64,000 nt of DNA from Lacibacter sp. H375 (lineage in GTDB: Bacteria; Bacteroidota; Bacteroidia; Chitinophagales; Chitinophagaceae). The notes beneath the pieces were generated by a model. That model had not been told where the DNA came from and searched no databases. It saw nothing but the letters and a program-made list of their open reading frames with translations. Within the stretch, counting starts at the first letter, position 1. Each line of letters starts with the position of its first letter. Positions 34,604 to 42,868 of this stretch are shown here, in pieces. A program made the translations under genes and the position numbers. The stretch spans positions 3,844,001-3,908,000 of the forward strand of contig NZ_JBBKTT010000001.1 of NCBI RefSeq assembly GCF_037892425.1, given 5' to 3'.

Positions 34604-35635
34604 TTGAATCGCCGCACATTCATAAAAAAATCGTCACTGGCAACAGCTGCATTGTATGCAACACCGTTGTTGTATGGCTCTGAAAAGAATGAACTTATTC
34701 TTGGGCATAACAACAAACGTTACCGCATTAATACACAATGGAGCCAGGTAGATTTTGCAAGAAACCCTGTAAAAGACTGTCATGAAATGGTGCAGGATAA
34801 ATTGGGTCGCATTATCCTGCTCACCAATGAAACAAAAAACAATGTCATCATTTATGATAAAAGCGGAAGATTGATCTCAACCTGGGGAAATGAATATCCC
34901 GGTGCTCATGGTCTTACGTTGTTTAATGAAAATGGAGCTGATGCATTATTCATTTGCGATAACAACCGTCACCAGGTAATTAAAACCACGGTTGATGGTA
35001 AAGTATTAATGACATTGGATTATCCAAAGGAGACAGGCGTGTATTCAAAGGCAGATGAATATATTCCAACTGAAACAGCTATTGCAGCTAACGGCGATAT
35101 TTATGTAGCTGATGGTTATGGAAAAGACTTTATTATTCAATACGATTACAATGGCAATTATATCCGTCATTTCGGTGGGAGAGGAAATGAGGAAAAACAT
35201 TTATTGAATGCTCATGGCATTTGTGTTGATTACAGGAACAAGAATAATCCATGTCTTATCGTTACTTCACGGCAACAGAATGCATTTAAGCGATATACAT
35301 TGAATGGGAATTACATTGATACCATTCCATTGCCCGCCGCATGGGTTTGCCGGCCGGTGATTAAAGGCGATTATTTGTATGCTGCTGTTTTGCAAACAGA
35401 CGCAAGACAGGGCGACAAGTCGGGTTTTGTAACTATACTCGATAAGAATTTTAAAGTGATCTCAAATCTCGGTGGTAGTGAGCCTGTTTATACAAGCAAT
35501 AAGCCGAATGAACTGTACCAAACGATCAAAGTTTTTCAATACCCACATGATGTTTGTATTGATGATGAAGAAAACCTGTATGTAGCACAATGGAACAGCG
35601 GGCAGGTATATCCTTATAAACTACAGCCCTTATGA
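34604..35635 (+). CDS. Tat-exported NHL-type beta-propeller protein
   Basis: 343 residues. I start it at TTG 34604 because no in-frame ATG precedes the twin-arginine signal (NRRTFIKKSS directly after the start codon), followed by a helix (SLATAALYATPLL). The rest is a six-bladed propeller of NHL type, with repeated blades such as GRIILLTNETKNNV, GAHGLTLF, IYVADGYGKDFI and HDVCIDDEENLYVAQW. Such propellers bind carbohydrate or protein partners, or act as lyases/lactonases; no catalytic set is evident. Co-export by Tat with DUF1501 suggests a shared complex. Its stop overlaps the next start by four bases. Confidence 0.8.
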   Translation: MNRRTFIKKSSLATAALYATPLLYGSEKNELILGHNNKRYRINTQWSQVDFARNPVKDCHEMVQDKLGRIILLTNETKNNVIIYDKSGRLISTWGNEYPGAHGLTLFNENGADALFICDNNRHQVIKTTVDGKVLMTLDYPKETGVYSKADEYIPTETAIAANGDIYVADGYGKDFIIQYDYNGNYIRHFGGRGNEEKHLLNAHGICVDYRNKNNPCLIVTSRQQNAFKRYTLNGNYIDTIPLPAAWVCRPVIKGDYLYAAVLQTDARQGDKSGFVTILDKNFKVISNLGGSEPVYTSNKPNELYQTIKVFQYPHDVCIDDEENLYVAQWNSGQVYPYKLQPL

Positions 35636-36417
35636 AAAGAGTAATGTTCATTTCTTTCCTTCTTATTACTCAATTCAGTTTTGCTCAACAGTTATTTCAA
35701 CTGGCGCCACCGCTGTTGAAATATAAATCTGTCTTTTTTTATGATAAGGCTATACTTGAAATAAAGTTTGAACAGCCTGGTGCGGAAATTCGTTACACCA
35801 TTAATGGCAATGAACCAACAGCAAACGATCTGCTTTATACAAAGCCCATTGTAATTGCAGGTAAAAGAACGAGTATAAAAGCGAAGGCGATGGGAACTGA
35901 TTTTCTTCCATCCGAAACAGTAAGTGTAGAGTTTATAAAGACAGGCAAAGCTATTCAGCAAATCAACTTTACTGCACCTCATCCGAAATATACAACTACC
36001 AATAAGAATATCCTGAATGATCAAATGGGCGGGAATACAAATTTCAGTTCAGGTGCATGGCTTGGGTTTGATAGCGGAACAGTTGAAATTGATATTGTAT
36101 TAAAGAAAAAAGAAACGATCAATGCTGTATTGGTCGATCTTTTACAAAACGAGAGCAGTTGGATCTTTTTACCTGAACAGATTCTGTTGTATTATTATGA
36201 TGAGGCGCAAAAAAGTTATCTGCCGGTAGGCAAAGAAACTTTTTTCAGTAAAGGACCATCGTCAAAACAATGTGATGCCCATGAAATTAATCCAAATCGA
36301 AAGGTCAAAACAAATAAGCTGAAGTTGGTATTATATCCATTAAAGAAAATACCTGCCTGGCATCCGGGTAAAGACAATCACGCCTGGTTATTCATTGATG
36401 AAATACAAGTATATTAA
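35632..36417 (+). CDS. Secreted CHB_HEX_C plus discoidin-like protein
   Basis: 261 residues with a signal peptide ending near FAQ. Residues about 45-105 match the chitobiase/hexosaminidase C-terminal (CHB_HEX_C-type) immunoglobulin-like fold (AEIRYTINGNEPT, TSIKAKAMG). Residues about 110-260 resemble a discoidin/F5/8-type galactose-binding domain ending WHPGKDNHAWLFIDEIQVY (given in part: WHPGKDNHAW, FIDEIQVY). The same two-domain unit forms the C-terminus of the next protein, so the genes arose by domain duplication. It has no enzyme motif; a glycan- or partner-binding role is inferred. Start overlaps the propeller stop (ATGA). Confidence 0.75.
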   Translation: MKRVMFISFLLITQFSFAQQLFQLAPPLLKYKSVFFYDKAILEIKFEQPGAEIRYTINGNEPTANDLLYTKPIVIAGKRTSIKAKAMGTDFLPSETVSVEFIKTGKAIQQINFTAPHPKYTTTNKNILNDQMGGNTNFSSGAWLGFDSGTVEIDIVLKKKETINAVLVDLLQNESSWIFLPEQILLYYYDEAQKSYLPVGKETFFSKGPSSKQCDAHEINPNRKVKTNKLKLVLYPLKKIPAWHPGKDNHAWLFIDEIQVY

Positions 36418-36419
36418 AC

Positions 36420-38564
36420 ATGCTACGTTTTAAAAATAGTTTACTCAACCTTTCTCTTTTACTGAATTGCCTGTTACTGTTCCTGTTATTTTTTGAAAGC
36501 AGGATATCAGTTCCGCTATGGTTACAGGTGGTGGGGCGTACGCACCCTCTGGTTTTGCATTTTCCTGTTGTATTAGTGGTTATGTATGCTTTGCTTGTGC
36601 TGTTATTTCATGTACAGAAAACAAAGGATAATCATAATCTGTATATCGCTGATCTTATTTTGCATTTCGCTGCTTTCAGTTCTGCTATCACAGCATTGGC
36701 AGGATTCTTTTTAGCAAGAGAAGAAGGATATGATGCTGATGCTTTGCAGTGGCACAAATGGAGTGGGGTAGCAATTTCACTTTTTATGTTGTTGTGGTGT
36801 TATTTTAAAAAACCATTACAAGCGAGAAAGATTACAGCTTTCGCTACATCCATTGCAGCAATTGTACTGATCGTAATTGCAGGTCATCAAGGAGCAGGAA
36901 TAACACATGGGCAGAATTTTGTACTTGCACCGATCACACCTGAGAAAAAACAAGTTGTGGTATCTGCAGAAGAAGCAGAACTGTATACACACCTTGTAAG
37001 GCCGATCCTTGAAGCCAAATGCATTTCCTGTCATAGCAGTAAAAAAGCAAAAGGTGAACTGGTAATGGAAACGGAAGAACTTTTATTGAAAGGAGGGAAG
37101 AATGGTGTGTTGTGGGATAGCACTTCTGCCGATCTGGGTCTGTTATTGCGAAGGATTCATTTGCCGCTTGAAGAAAAAAAACATATGCCGCCGCAAGGCA
37201 AACCACAATTAACAGATGATGAAATAGCCATACTAAGACACTGGATAAAAAAAGGATCAGATTTTAAATTACGTGTAGCTGATTTGCCAACAGATGATTC
37301 ATTATTTATAGTAGCAAACAGTATACTGACAGCTGCAGAAACAGCAGAATATGATTTTGATGAAGCAGATGCTTCTGTTGTTAAAAAACTCAATACGGTT
37401 AACCGGGTGGTTACTGCAGAAGCACTTGAATCACCGGCATTGCATGTGAGTTTTTTCAACAGTAAACTTTTTAAAGCAGAACAGCTGGCAGAGTTATCAA
37501 AAATAAAAAACCAGATCGTTACACTTGATCTTTCGCAGATGCCGGTGAAAGATGCGGATATGAAGATCATTAGTGGATTTGAAAATCTCAGGAAACTGAA
37601 TCTTAGTTTTTCTGCTATTACTGGTGCTGGTCTTGCAGAATTAAAACGATTGAAGTTTTTAAGAAGTCTTTCAATATCCGGTACACAGGTGAATGCAGAA
37701 CAGTTGAAGCAGTTGCAAAGCTTTCGGCAACTTAAAACAGTTTATACATGGAATATGCCTGTGGCTGCAGCTGATATGGAGAAAGTAAAACAACAAATAA
37801 AAAATATTCGTTTTGAAACAGGATTTAAAGGCGATACAGTGGTTCTCAAATTATCAGCGCCAATCGTACAGAATGAAGAATCGATCATTACATCACCTGT
37901 GCCATTAAAGCTGAAGCATTACATCAATGGAACCACTATCCGTTTTACAACAGACGGGAGCGATCCTGACAGCATTAAATCACCCGTATTTAAACCCGGT
38001 GAAATGATCAATGGTAATGTCTTTATAAAAGCAAAGGCCTATAAACCGGGGTGGATCAGCAGTGATATTATGGAAGCAAATTTTTACAGAAGCACGTATA
38101 AAGCAGATAGTGTATTGTTTTTGTTGCAACCCGATCCTGCCTATAAAGGAGACGCTAAAATGCTTTTTGATCTGATTAAAGGTGAAACAAATTTTCGTTT
38201 AGGAAGCTGGCTCGCATGGAGACAAACAAGAATGGAAGCGCTGTTACTGTTTATCAAACCAACCACAATTAAAAGTATTACACTCAGTACATTGATCGAT
38301 GTTGGAAGTTATATTATGCCACCATCGAGCATTGAAATTTGGGGTGGAAACGATCCAAAGAAAATGAAACTGCTTGGCACAGTAAAGCCAACGCAACCAA
38401 CAATGGTTCAACCTTCATCGCTGCGTGGCTTTGAATGTAAATTCGATCCTTCTACTGTAAAATACATAAAAATCGTTGGCAATACTGTAAGTAAACTACC
38501 GTCATGGCATCCGGGCAAGGGTGATAAGGGATGGTTATTTGTTGATGAAGTGATGGTTAACTAA
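36420..38564 (+). CDS. Membrane-anchored cytochrome c (DUF2231-PSCyt1) with LRR and CHB_HEX_C/discoidin tail
   Basis: 714 residues, mosaic. Residues 1-165 have about five membrane helices with RTHPLVLHFPVVL, typical of DUF2231-type membrane domains. A PSCyt1 haem motif CISCH (residues 201-205) follows, then KHMPPQGKPQLTDDEI, where the MPP Met may be the axial ligand. Residues about 360-450 are leucine-rich repeats (LRKLNLSFSAIT, LRSLSISGTQV). From about 490 a CHB_HEX_C-like domain (IRFTTDGSDPDS) and a discoidin-like domain (WHPGKGDKGWLF) match the preceding small protein. It begins two bases after that gene. It looks like an inner-membrane electron-transfer anchor for the complex; that is inference. 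Confidence 0.8.
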   Translation: MLRFKNSLLNLSLLLNCLLLFLLFFESRISVPLWLQVVGRTHPLVLHFPVVLVVMYALLVLLFHVQKTKDNHNLYIADLILHFAAFSSAITALAGFFLAREEGYDADALQWHKWSGVAISLFMLLWCYFKKPLQARKITAFATSIAAIVLIVIAGHQGAGITHGQNFVLAPITPEKKQVVVSAEEAELYTHLVRPILEAKCISCHSSKKAKGELVMETEELLLKGGKNGVLWDSTSADLGLLLRRIHLPLEEKKHMPPQGKPQLTDDEIAILRHWIKKGSDFKLRVADLPTDDSLFIVANSILTAAETAEYDFDEADASVVKKLNTVNRVVTAEALESPALHVSFFNSKLFKAEQLAELSKIKNQIVTLDLSQMPVKDADMKIISGFENLRKLNLSFSAITGAGLAELKRLKFLRSLSISGTQVNAEQLKQLQSFRQLKTVYTWNMPVAAADMEKVKQQIKNIRFETGFKGDTVVLKLSAPIVQNEESIITSPVPLKLKHYINGTTIRFTTDGSDPDSIKSPVFKPGEMINGNVFIKAKAYKPGWISSDIMEANFYRSTYKADSVLFLLQPDPAYKGDAKMLFDLIKGETNFRLGSWLAWRQTRMEALLLFIKPTTIKSITLSTLIDVGSYIMPPSSIEIWGGNDPKKMKLLGTVKPTQPTMVQPSSLRGFECKFDPSTVKYIKIVGNTVSKLPSWHPGKGDKGWLFVDEVMVN

Positions 38565-38575
38565 CGCAATCAATC

Positions 38576-39454
38576 TTACACAAATATCCTGTTGTGATAA
38601 TTGTAATTTTCCCTGAACTCTTTTGGTGTACAACTTTTTTTCTTTTTAAAAAGGCGATTGAAATTTGAGATGTTATTAAAGCCGCAGTTGTAAGCAATTT
38701 CGGCAATGGAATGAGTGGTGTCGATTAGTTGACGGGATGAATGCCCCAATCTTAACTCAAGTAAACTATCGATAAAAGAAATGCCGGTGCGTTGTTTAAA
38801 GAAACGACTGAACGATGCCGGTGTCATGTTCACCAGTTTTGCAACTTCATCGAGCTTTACATTCTTATGAAAATTCTGGTTCATATGCTCCAGCACTTTT
38901 TCAATGCGGCGACTGTTGTATGTTAATTCAGCCCCACTGAAAGTGGTGTCAGATAAAGTTCGCATGTTACGTGATACAGAAAGATCATGCAGTATCGATA
39001 AAAGTTCAAGTACAGAATCAAAACCTTGTTTTTGACTGAGTATCGTCAATCGTGATTCGATCTGTTTTATGGTTTCTGTTGAAAACAAAATGCCTTTGGC
39101 TGAGCGCTCCAGCATCTTCCGTATATAATTCATTTGGTTGCGGCGTAAAAATTTCTCATCAAACAAGTCTTTATGAAACTGTATGGTGATCTCTTTAATT
39201 TCTTTGCTTTTGCATTTATGCGTTTCCCATACATGCGGAAGATTTGAACCGACTAATACTAATTCATAATGATCGATCTCTGCAATATGATCGCCAATGA
39301 TACGCTTGGCGCCTTTTGCATTACTGATAAAATTCAACTCCAGCTCTTCATGACAGTGTAATGGAAAATCGAATTCACTTTTTGTACGGGTGAAAAAAGT
39401 AAAGCAATCGCTGCTGGTAAGTGGGGTTATTTCCCTCATGATATCCTTGTGCAT
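38576..39454 (-). CDS. AraC-family transcriptional regulator
   Basis: About 292 residues from the ATG at 39454; a TTG at 39460 and an ATG at 39439 are alternatives. The N-terminal ~160 residues form a cupin-like sensor (FPLHCHEELELNFI). The C-terminal ~100 residues have two helix-turn-helix motifs: LDEVAKLVNMTPASFSRFFKQ and IAEIAYNCGFNNISNFNRLFKK (each read in parts), ending with the CTPKEFRE motif of this family. It diverges from the SusC gene of the mannan locus and is the obvious candidate to activate it in response to a mannan-derived sugar. A 9-bp tandem repeat in the shared promoter region may be its binding site. It is convergent with the cytochrome cluster, 11 bases away. Confidence 0.9.
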   Translation of the reverse strand: MHKDIMREITPLTSSDCFTFFTRTKSEFDFPLHCHEELELNFISNAKGAKRIIGDHIAEIDHYELVLVGSNLPHVWETHKCKSKEIKEITIQFHKDLFDEKFLRRNQMNYIRKMLERSAKGILFSTETIKQIESRLTILSQKQGFDSVLELLSILHDLSVSRNMRTLSDTTFSGAELTYNSRRIEKVLEHMNQNFHKNVKLDEVAKLVNMTPASFSRFFKQRTGISFIDSLLELRLGHSSRQLIDTTHSIAEIAYNCGFNNISNFNRLFKKKKSCTPKEFRENYNYHNRIFV

Positions 39455-39553
39455 GAACAATCGTTTGATGTAAAGTTAGCAATAGCATGGTAAAAAAGTA
39501 TAATTACCGGCGCAGGATGATACAGCTCATGAATACGGAAATTACTCTGAAAT

Positions 39554-39571
39554 CAATGGTTTCAATGGTTT
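39554..39571. promoter_or_regulatory. Tandem 9-bp direct repeat, possible AraC-family operator
   Basis: CAATGGTTT occurs twice in tandem (39554-39562 and 39563-39571), midway between the AraC gene and SusC, about 99 bases before the SusC ATG. AraC-family activators often bind direct repeats upstream of -33. The 9-bp period is close to one DNA turn. Confidence 0.4.
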
Positions 39572-39643
39572 CTGTAATAAGCTTGCGTTATAAAATACAA
39601 TTTTTGGGTATAATAGTATTAGTATTTGATTAAATGTAAAGGT

Positions 39644-39651
39644 TACATTTG
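39644..39651 (+). promoter_or_regulatory. Candidate -7 element for the mannan SusC operon
   Basis: TACATTTG matches TAnnTTTG and lies 18 bases before the ATG at 39670. A TTTG at 39625-39628 is upstream, but the 15-base spacing is shorter than the usual 19-21. Confidence 0.35.
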
Positions 39652-39669
39652 AACAAATATTCTTGCTAT

Positions 39670-42600
39670 ATGAGAAAATCTCAATCTTCATTGAGAAACA
39701 CAATGGTCATTGTGTTTCTTCTATTCTCTATCGTCAATTTTGCACAGACCAGAATTGTAACCGGAGTTGTTTCAGACAAAGCTGGTTCGCCCATTGGAAG
39801 CGCTACAGTAAGTGTAAAAGGACAACGTACTGCCACTGTCACCGATGCAAATGGCGCATTTAAAATTGCGGTTCCATCTCCAAACTCGGTGTTAGTTGTA
39901 TCATACGTTGGAGCACAATCCGTAGAAGTTTCAACAACCGGCAAAGCAACGCTTCTTATAACAATTGATGTTACTGAAGCAAAGATGAGTGAAGTTGTTG
40001 TGGTTGGTTATGGTAAAGCAAGACGTTCGAATCTTACCAGTGCCCAAACTACTGTTTCGGCAAAAGACATTGAACGAACAGTGAACACAACAATTGAGCA
40101 GGCTATTCAAGGCAGGGCAGCAGGTGTATATGTTACACAAAACTCGGGACAGCCGGGTGGAGGAATTTCAGTTAATATTCGTGGCGTAAGTTCACTTGGT
40201 CGCACACAACCATTATATGTAGTGGATGGAGTGCAAATACAGGCAAACGAAGATGTATCTTATGGTTCATCAAGCTCTTCAAACCCATTAGCAGGTATTA
40301 ATCCCAATGATATTGAAGATATTCAGATTCTTCAAGGGCCATCAGCCACCGCCATTTACGGTTCACGTGCAAGCAATGGTGTGATCATGGTTACTACAAA
40401 ACGGGGTAAGGCAGGTGATTTTAAAATTAACTATACATATCAATACAATCTTCAGACTCCTCCTGATGAACTGGAAGTAATGAACCTGAGCCAGTATGCA
40501 CAAATGGTAAAAGAATACCATGCAATTGCAGGTGGAACAACTCCGGGAGAATTTTTAGATCCTTCACTTTTAGGTGAAGGAACAAACTGGCAGCGTGAAT
40601 TATTTAATAACGCTGCTATGAGTAAACATCAATTGAGTTTAAGCGGCGGTAACAGCAATACTACCTATTACCTCTCTGGTGAATACTTGAAGCAACAAGG
40701 TGTGGCTTTAGGTTCTGGATTTAATCGCTATGGGTTCAGACTAAATATGGATAACAAACCGAGAGACTGGATAACAATTGGTACAAACCTCAGTTTCAAT
40801 CAGACCAATGAAAATCTCACAGCAACAAACTATGGTGATGCACAAAGTCCGCTCATTTCAAATGCACTCCGTTTAACACCACAGATACCTGTTAAAAACC
40901 TGAATGGTTCATGGGGAGGAAGTGATCCGGTTAACGGTGCCAACCAATATGCACCGGTAAATCCAGTTGCACTTGCAAGCCTCATTACCAACAATAACAT
41001 GAAACGGCAATTCCTTGGTGGCTTAAATATTGGTATTACTTTAATGAAAGGGTTGGTATTCAGAACTTCAATCAATGGTAGCGCCGGAAACGGTCTCTCT
41101 ACGTATTATACACCAACTTACAGTATTGATCAATGGCGTACTAACTTACTTGCTTCATTACAATCCGGCACCTACTCAAGCTGGTATTGGAACTGGAACC
41201 AGATGCTTGAATATACAAAGCAGATCAATAAACACAGTTTTACTGTAATGGCAACACATGAAGCGCAGGAATCACAATGGAAAGCTTTATCAGCCGGAAG
41301 AACGGGTTTTCTTACAAATGATATTTATGATGTAAATGCAGGAAACCCTACTTCAGCAACAAACGAAGGAGGAACATATCCTTGGTCAATGGAATCATTC
41401 CTTGGAAGAATTAATTATAATTATGGTAACCGTTATCTCTTAACGGGTACATTCAGGAGAGATGGCTCACCTTATTTTGGAGCAGATAACAGGTGGGGGA
41501 ATTTCCCTTCAGTTTCTGCAGCGTGGAGAGTTTCACAGGAAGATTTCTTCAAAATTCCTTTCGTAAGCGAATTGAAACTAAGATATGAAACCGGGCTCAC
41601 CGGAAACCAGGGAACCGGTTCAGGTATTTATGCTCCGTTAAACACTGGTGCTACACCTTGGGGTACAGGTTTGCTGCCAGCATCATTTACCAACCCCAAA
41701 CTGCAATGGGAACAAACATTAACACACAACGTTGGTTTAAACATTGGTTTACTTAATAACCGAATTACATTTGAGGGAGACTACTATGTAAAGAATACTG
41801 ATAACCTGATTCTGCAAGCAAGTTTACCTTGGTACATGGGAACAAACGGAAGTCCCGGTTCAGTGGGTGCGCCTTTAGTGAATGCGGGATCTCTGAAAAC
41901 AAAAGGTTGGAATTTCTCAATCGTAAGCACAAATATTCAGAATAAAAATTTCCGGTGGGAAACAAACCTCAACCTCTCACATTTCAGATCAACCATTGAA
42001 TCGTTAAACTCAGAAAATGCATTTATTGACAGAACATCATGGTGGATGAATAACTGGACGCAACGTGCTTCTATTGGACAACAGCCATGGTTATTCAGAG
42101 GATATATTGAAGAAGGAATATTTTCATCAATAGACGAAATTAATAATAGTGCTGTACCTGTTGATAACAGCGGAAACAGAAGACCAACCGATCCGCAAAC
42201 AGGCATATGGGTAGGTGATGTAAAATACAAAGACATTAACAGCGACGGGAAGATTGACGTTAATGATATGACGAATATCGGTAACCCATGGCCAAAGCTA
42301 ACTGCAGGCTTAACCAACTCGTTTTCATACAAAGGATTCGACCTGAGTGTTTTGATTATAGGCACATTCGGTAATGATATCTACAATTACATAGCATCTG
42401 AAGCAAGCAATCCAAACAACATCAATCTTAGCCGGAATTTATTGACGGCATCAATGGGATATGCCAAGATCAGTACAGATGCAAACGGTAAACCATATTT
42501 GACGAATGCCGGAACACGCATTCCCCGCATGTCAAACAACTCTGTAGCTAACGATAACAACTTCGGAAAAATTACCACCAGGTTTGTTGAAGATGGTTCC

Positions 42601-42858
42601 TACGTGAGATTAAAGAATGTTACGCTTTCTTACAATGTACCTTTCAAATATTTAAATTATGCCAAAGTGATTAAAGGATTAAGGGCAACAATAGGAGCTC
42701 AAAATCTTATTACACTCACAAAGTACAAAGGATATGATCCTGAAGTAGGAGCATATGTTGGTACAGGATCGAGTTCATCGAACCAGGCAATAGGAATTGA
42801 CTTTGGTCGCTATCCATTAACCCGCATGTACACTGCAACAATTAGTGTTGACTTCTAA
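39670..42858 (+). CDS. SusC/RagA-type TonB-dependent transporter (mannan locus)
   Basis: About 1062 residues from the ATG at 39670; an upstream TTG would add seven residues ahead of the signal peptide (ending near NFAQ). Domain order: carboxypeptidase-D regulatory-like (about 25-110), the SusC TonB-box region VVVGYGKARR, a plug with GRAAGVYVTQNSG, VDGVQIQ and IQILQGPSATAIYGSRASNG (in parts), then a 22-strand outer-membrane barrel ending in a terminal aromatic residue (ISVDF). It imports oligosaccharides across the outer membrane with its SusD partner. It is first in the mannan locus, under the divergent AraC gene. Confidence 0.95.
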   Translation: MRKSQSSLRNTMVIVFLLFSIVNFAQTRIVTGVVSDKAGSPIGSATVSVKGQRTATVTDANGAFKIAVPSPNSVLVVSYVGAQSVEVSTTGKATLLITIDVTEAKMSEVVVVGYGKARRSNLTSAQTTVSAKDIERTVNTTIEQAIQGRAAGVYVTQNSGQPGGGISVNIRGVSSLGRTQPLYVVDGVQIQANEDVSYGSSSSSNPLAGINPNDIEDIQILQGPSATAIYGSRASNGVIMVTTKRGKAGDFKINYTYQYNLQTPPDELEVMNLSQYAQMVKEYHAIAGGTTPGEFLDPSLLGEGTNWQRELFNNAAMSKHQLSLSGGNSNTTYYLSGEYLKQQGVALGSGFNRYGFRLNMDNKPRDWITIGTNLSFNQTNENLTATNYGDAQSPLISNALRLTPQIPVKNLNGSWGGSDPVNGANQYAPVNPVALASLITNNNMKRQFLGGLNIGITLMKGLVFRTSINGSAGNGLSTYYTPTYSIDQWRTNLLASLQSGTYSSWYWNWNQMLEYTKQINKHSFTVMATHEAQESQWKALSAGRTGFLTNDIYDVNAGNPTSATNEGGTYPWSMESFLGRINYNYGNRYLLTGTFRRDGSPYFGADNRWGNFPSVSAAWRVSQEDFFKIPFVSELKLRYETGLTGNQGTGSGIYAPLNTGATPWGTGLLPASFTNPKLQWEQTLTHNVGLNIGLLNNRITFEGDYYVKNTDNLILQASLPWYMGTNGSPGSVGAPLVNAGSLKTKGWNFSIVSTNIQNKNFRWETNLNLSHFRSTIESLNSENAFIDRTSWWMNNWTQRASIGQQPWLFRGYIEEGIFSSIDEINNSAVPVDNSGNRRPTDPQTGIWVGDVKYKDINSDGKIDVNDMTNIGNPWPKLTAGLTNSFSYKGFDLSVLIIGTFGNDIYNYIASEASNPNNINLSRNLLTASMGYAKISTDANGKPYLTNAGTRIPRMSNNSVANDNNFGKITTRFVEDGSYVRLKNVTLSYNVPFKYLNYAKVIKGLRATIGAQNLITLTKYKGYDPEVGAYVGTGSSSSNQAIGIDFGRYPLTRMYTATISVDF

Positions 42859-42868
42859 ACTTATTCAT

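Noticed and set aside
36934-37206. Minus-strand frame within the cytochrome-LRR gene
   Set aside because: Shadow of the PSCyt1 coding sequence; no start context and no domain.
41937-42365. Open frame of 142 codons on the minus strand
   Set aside because: Antisense shadow of the mannan SusC barrel; no family features.
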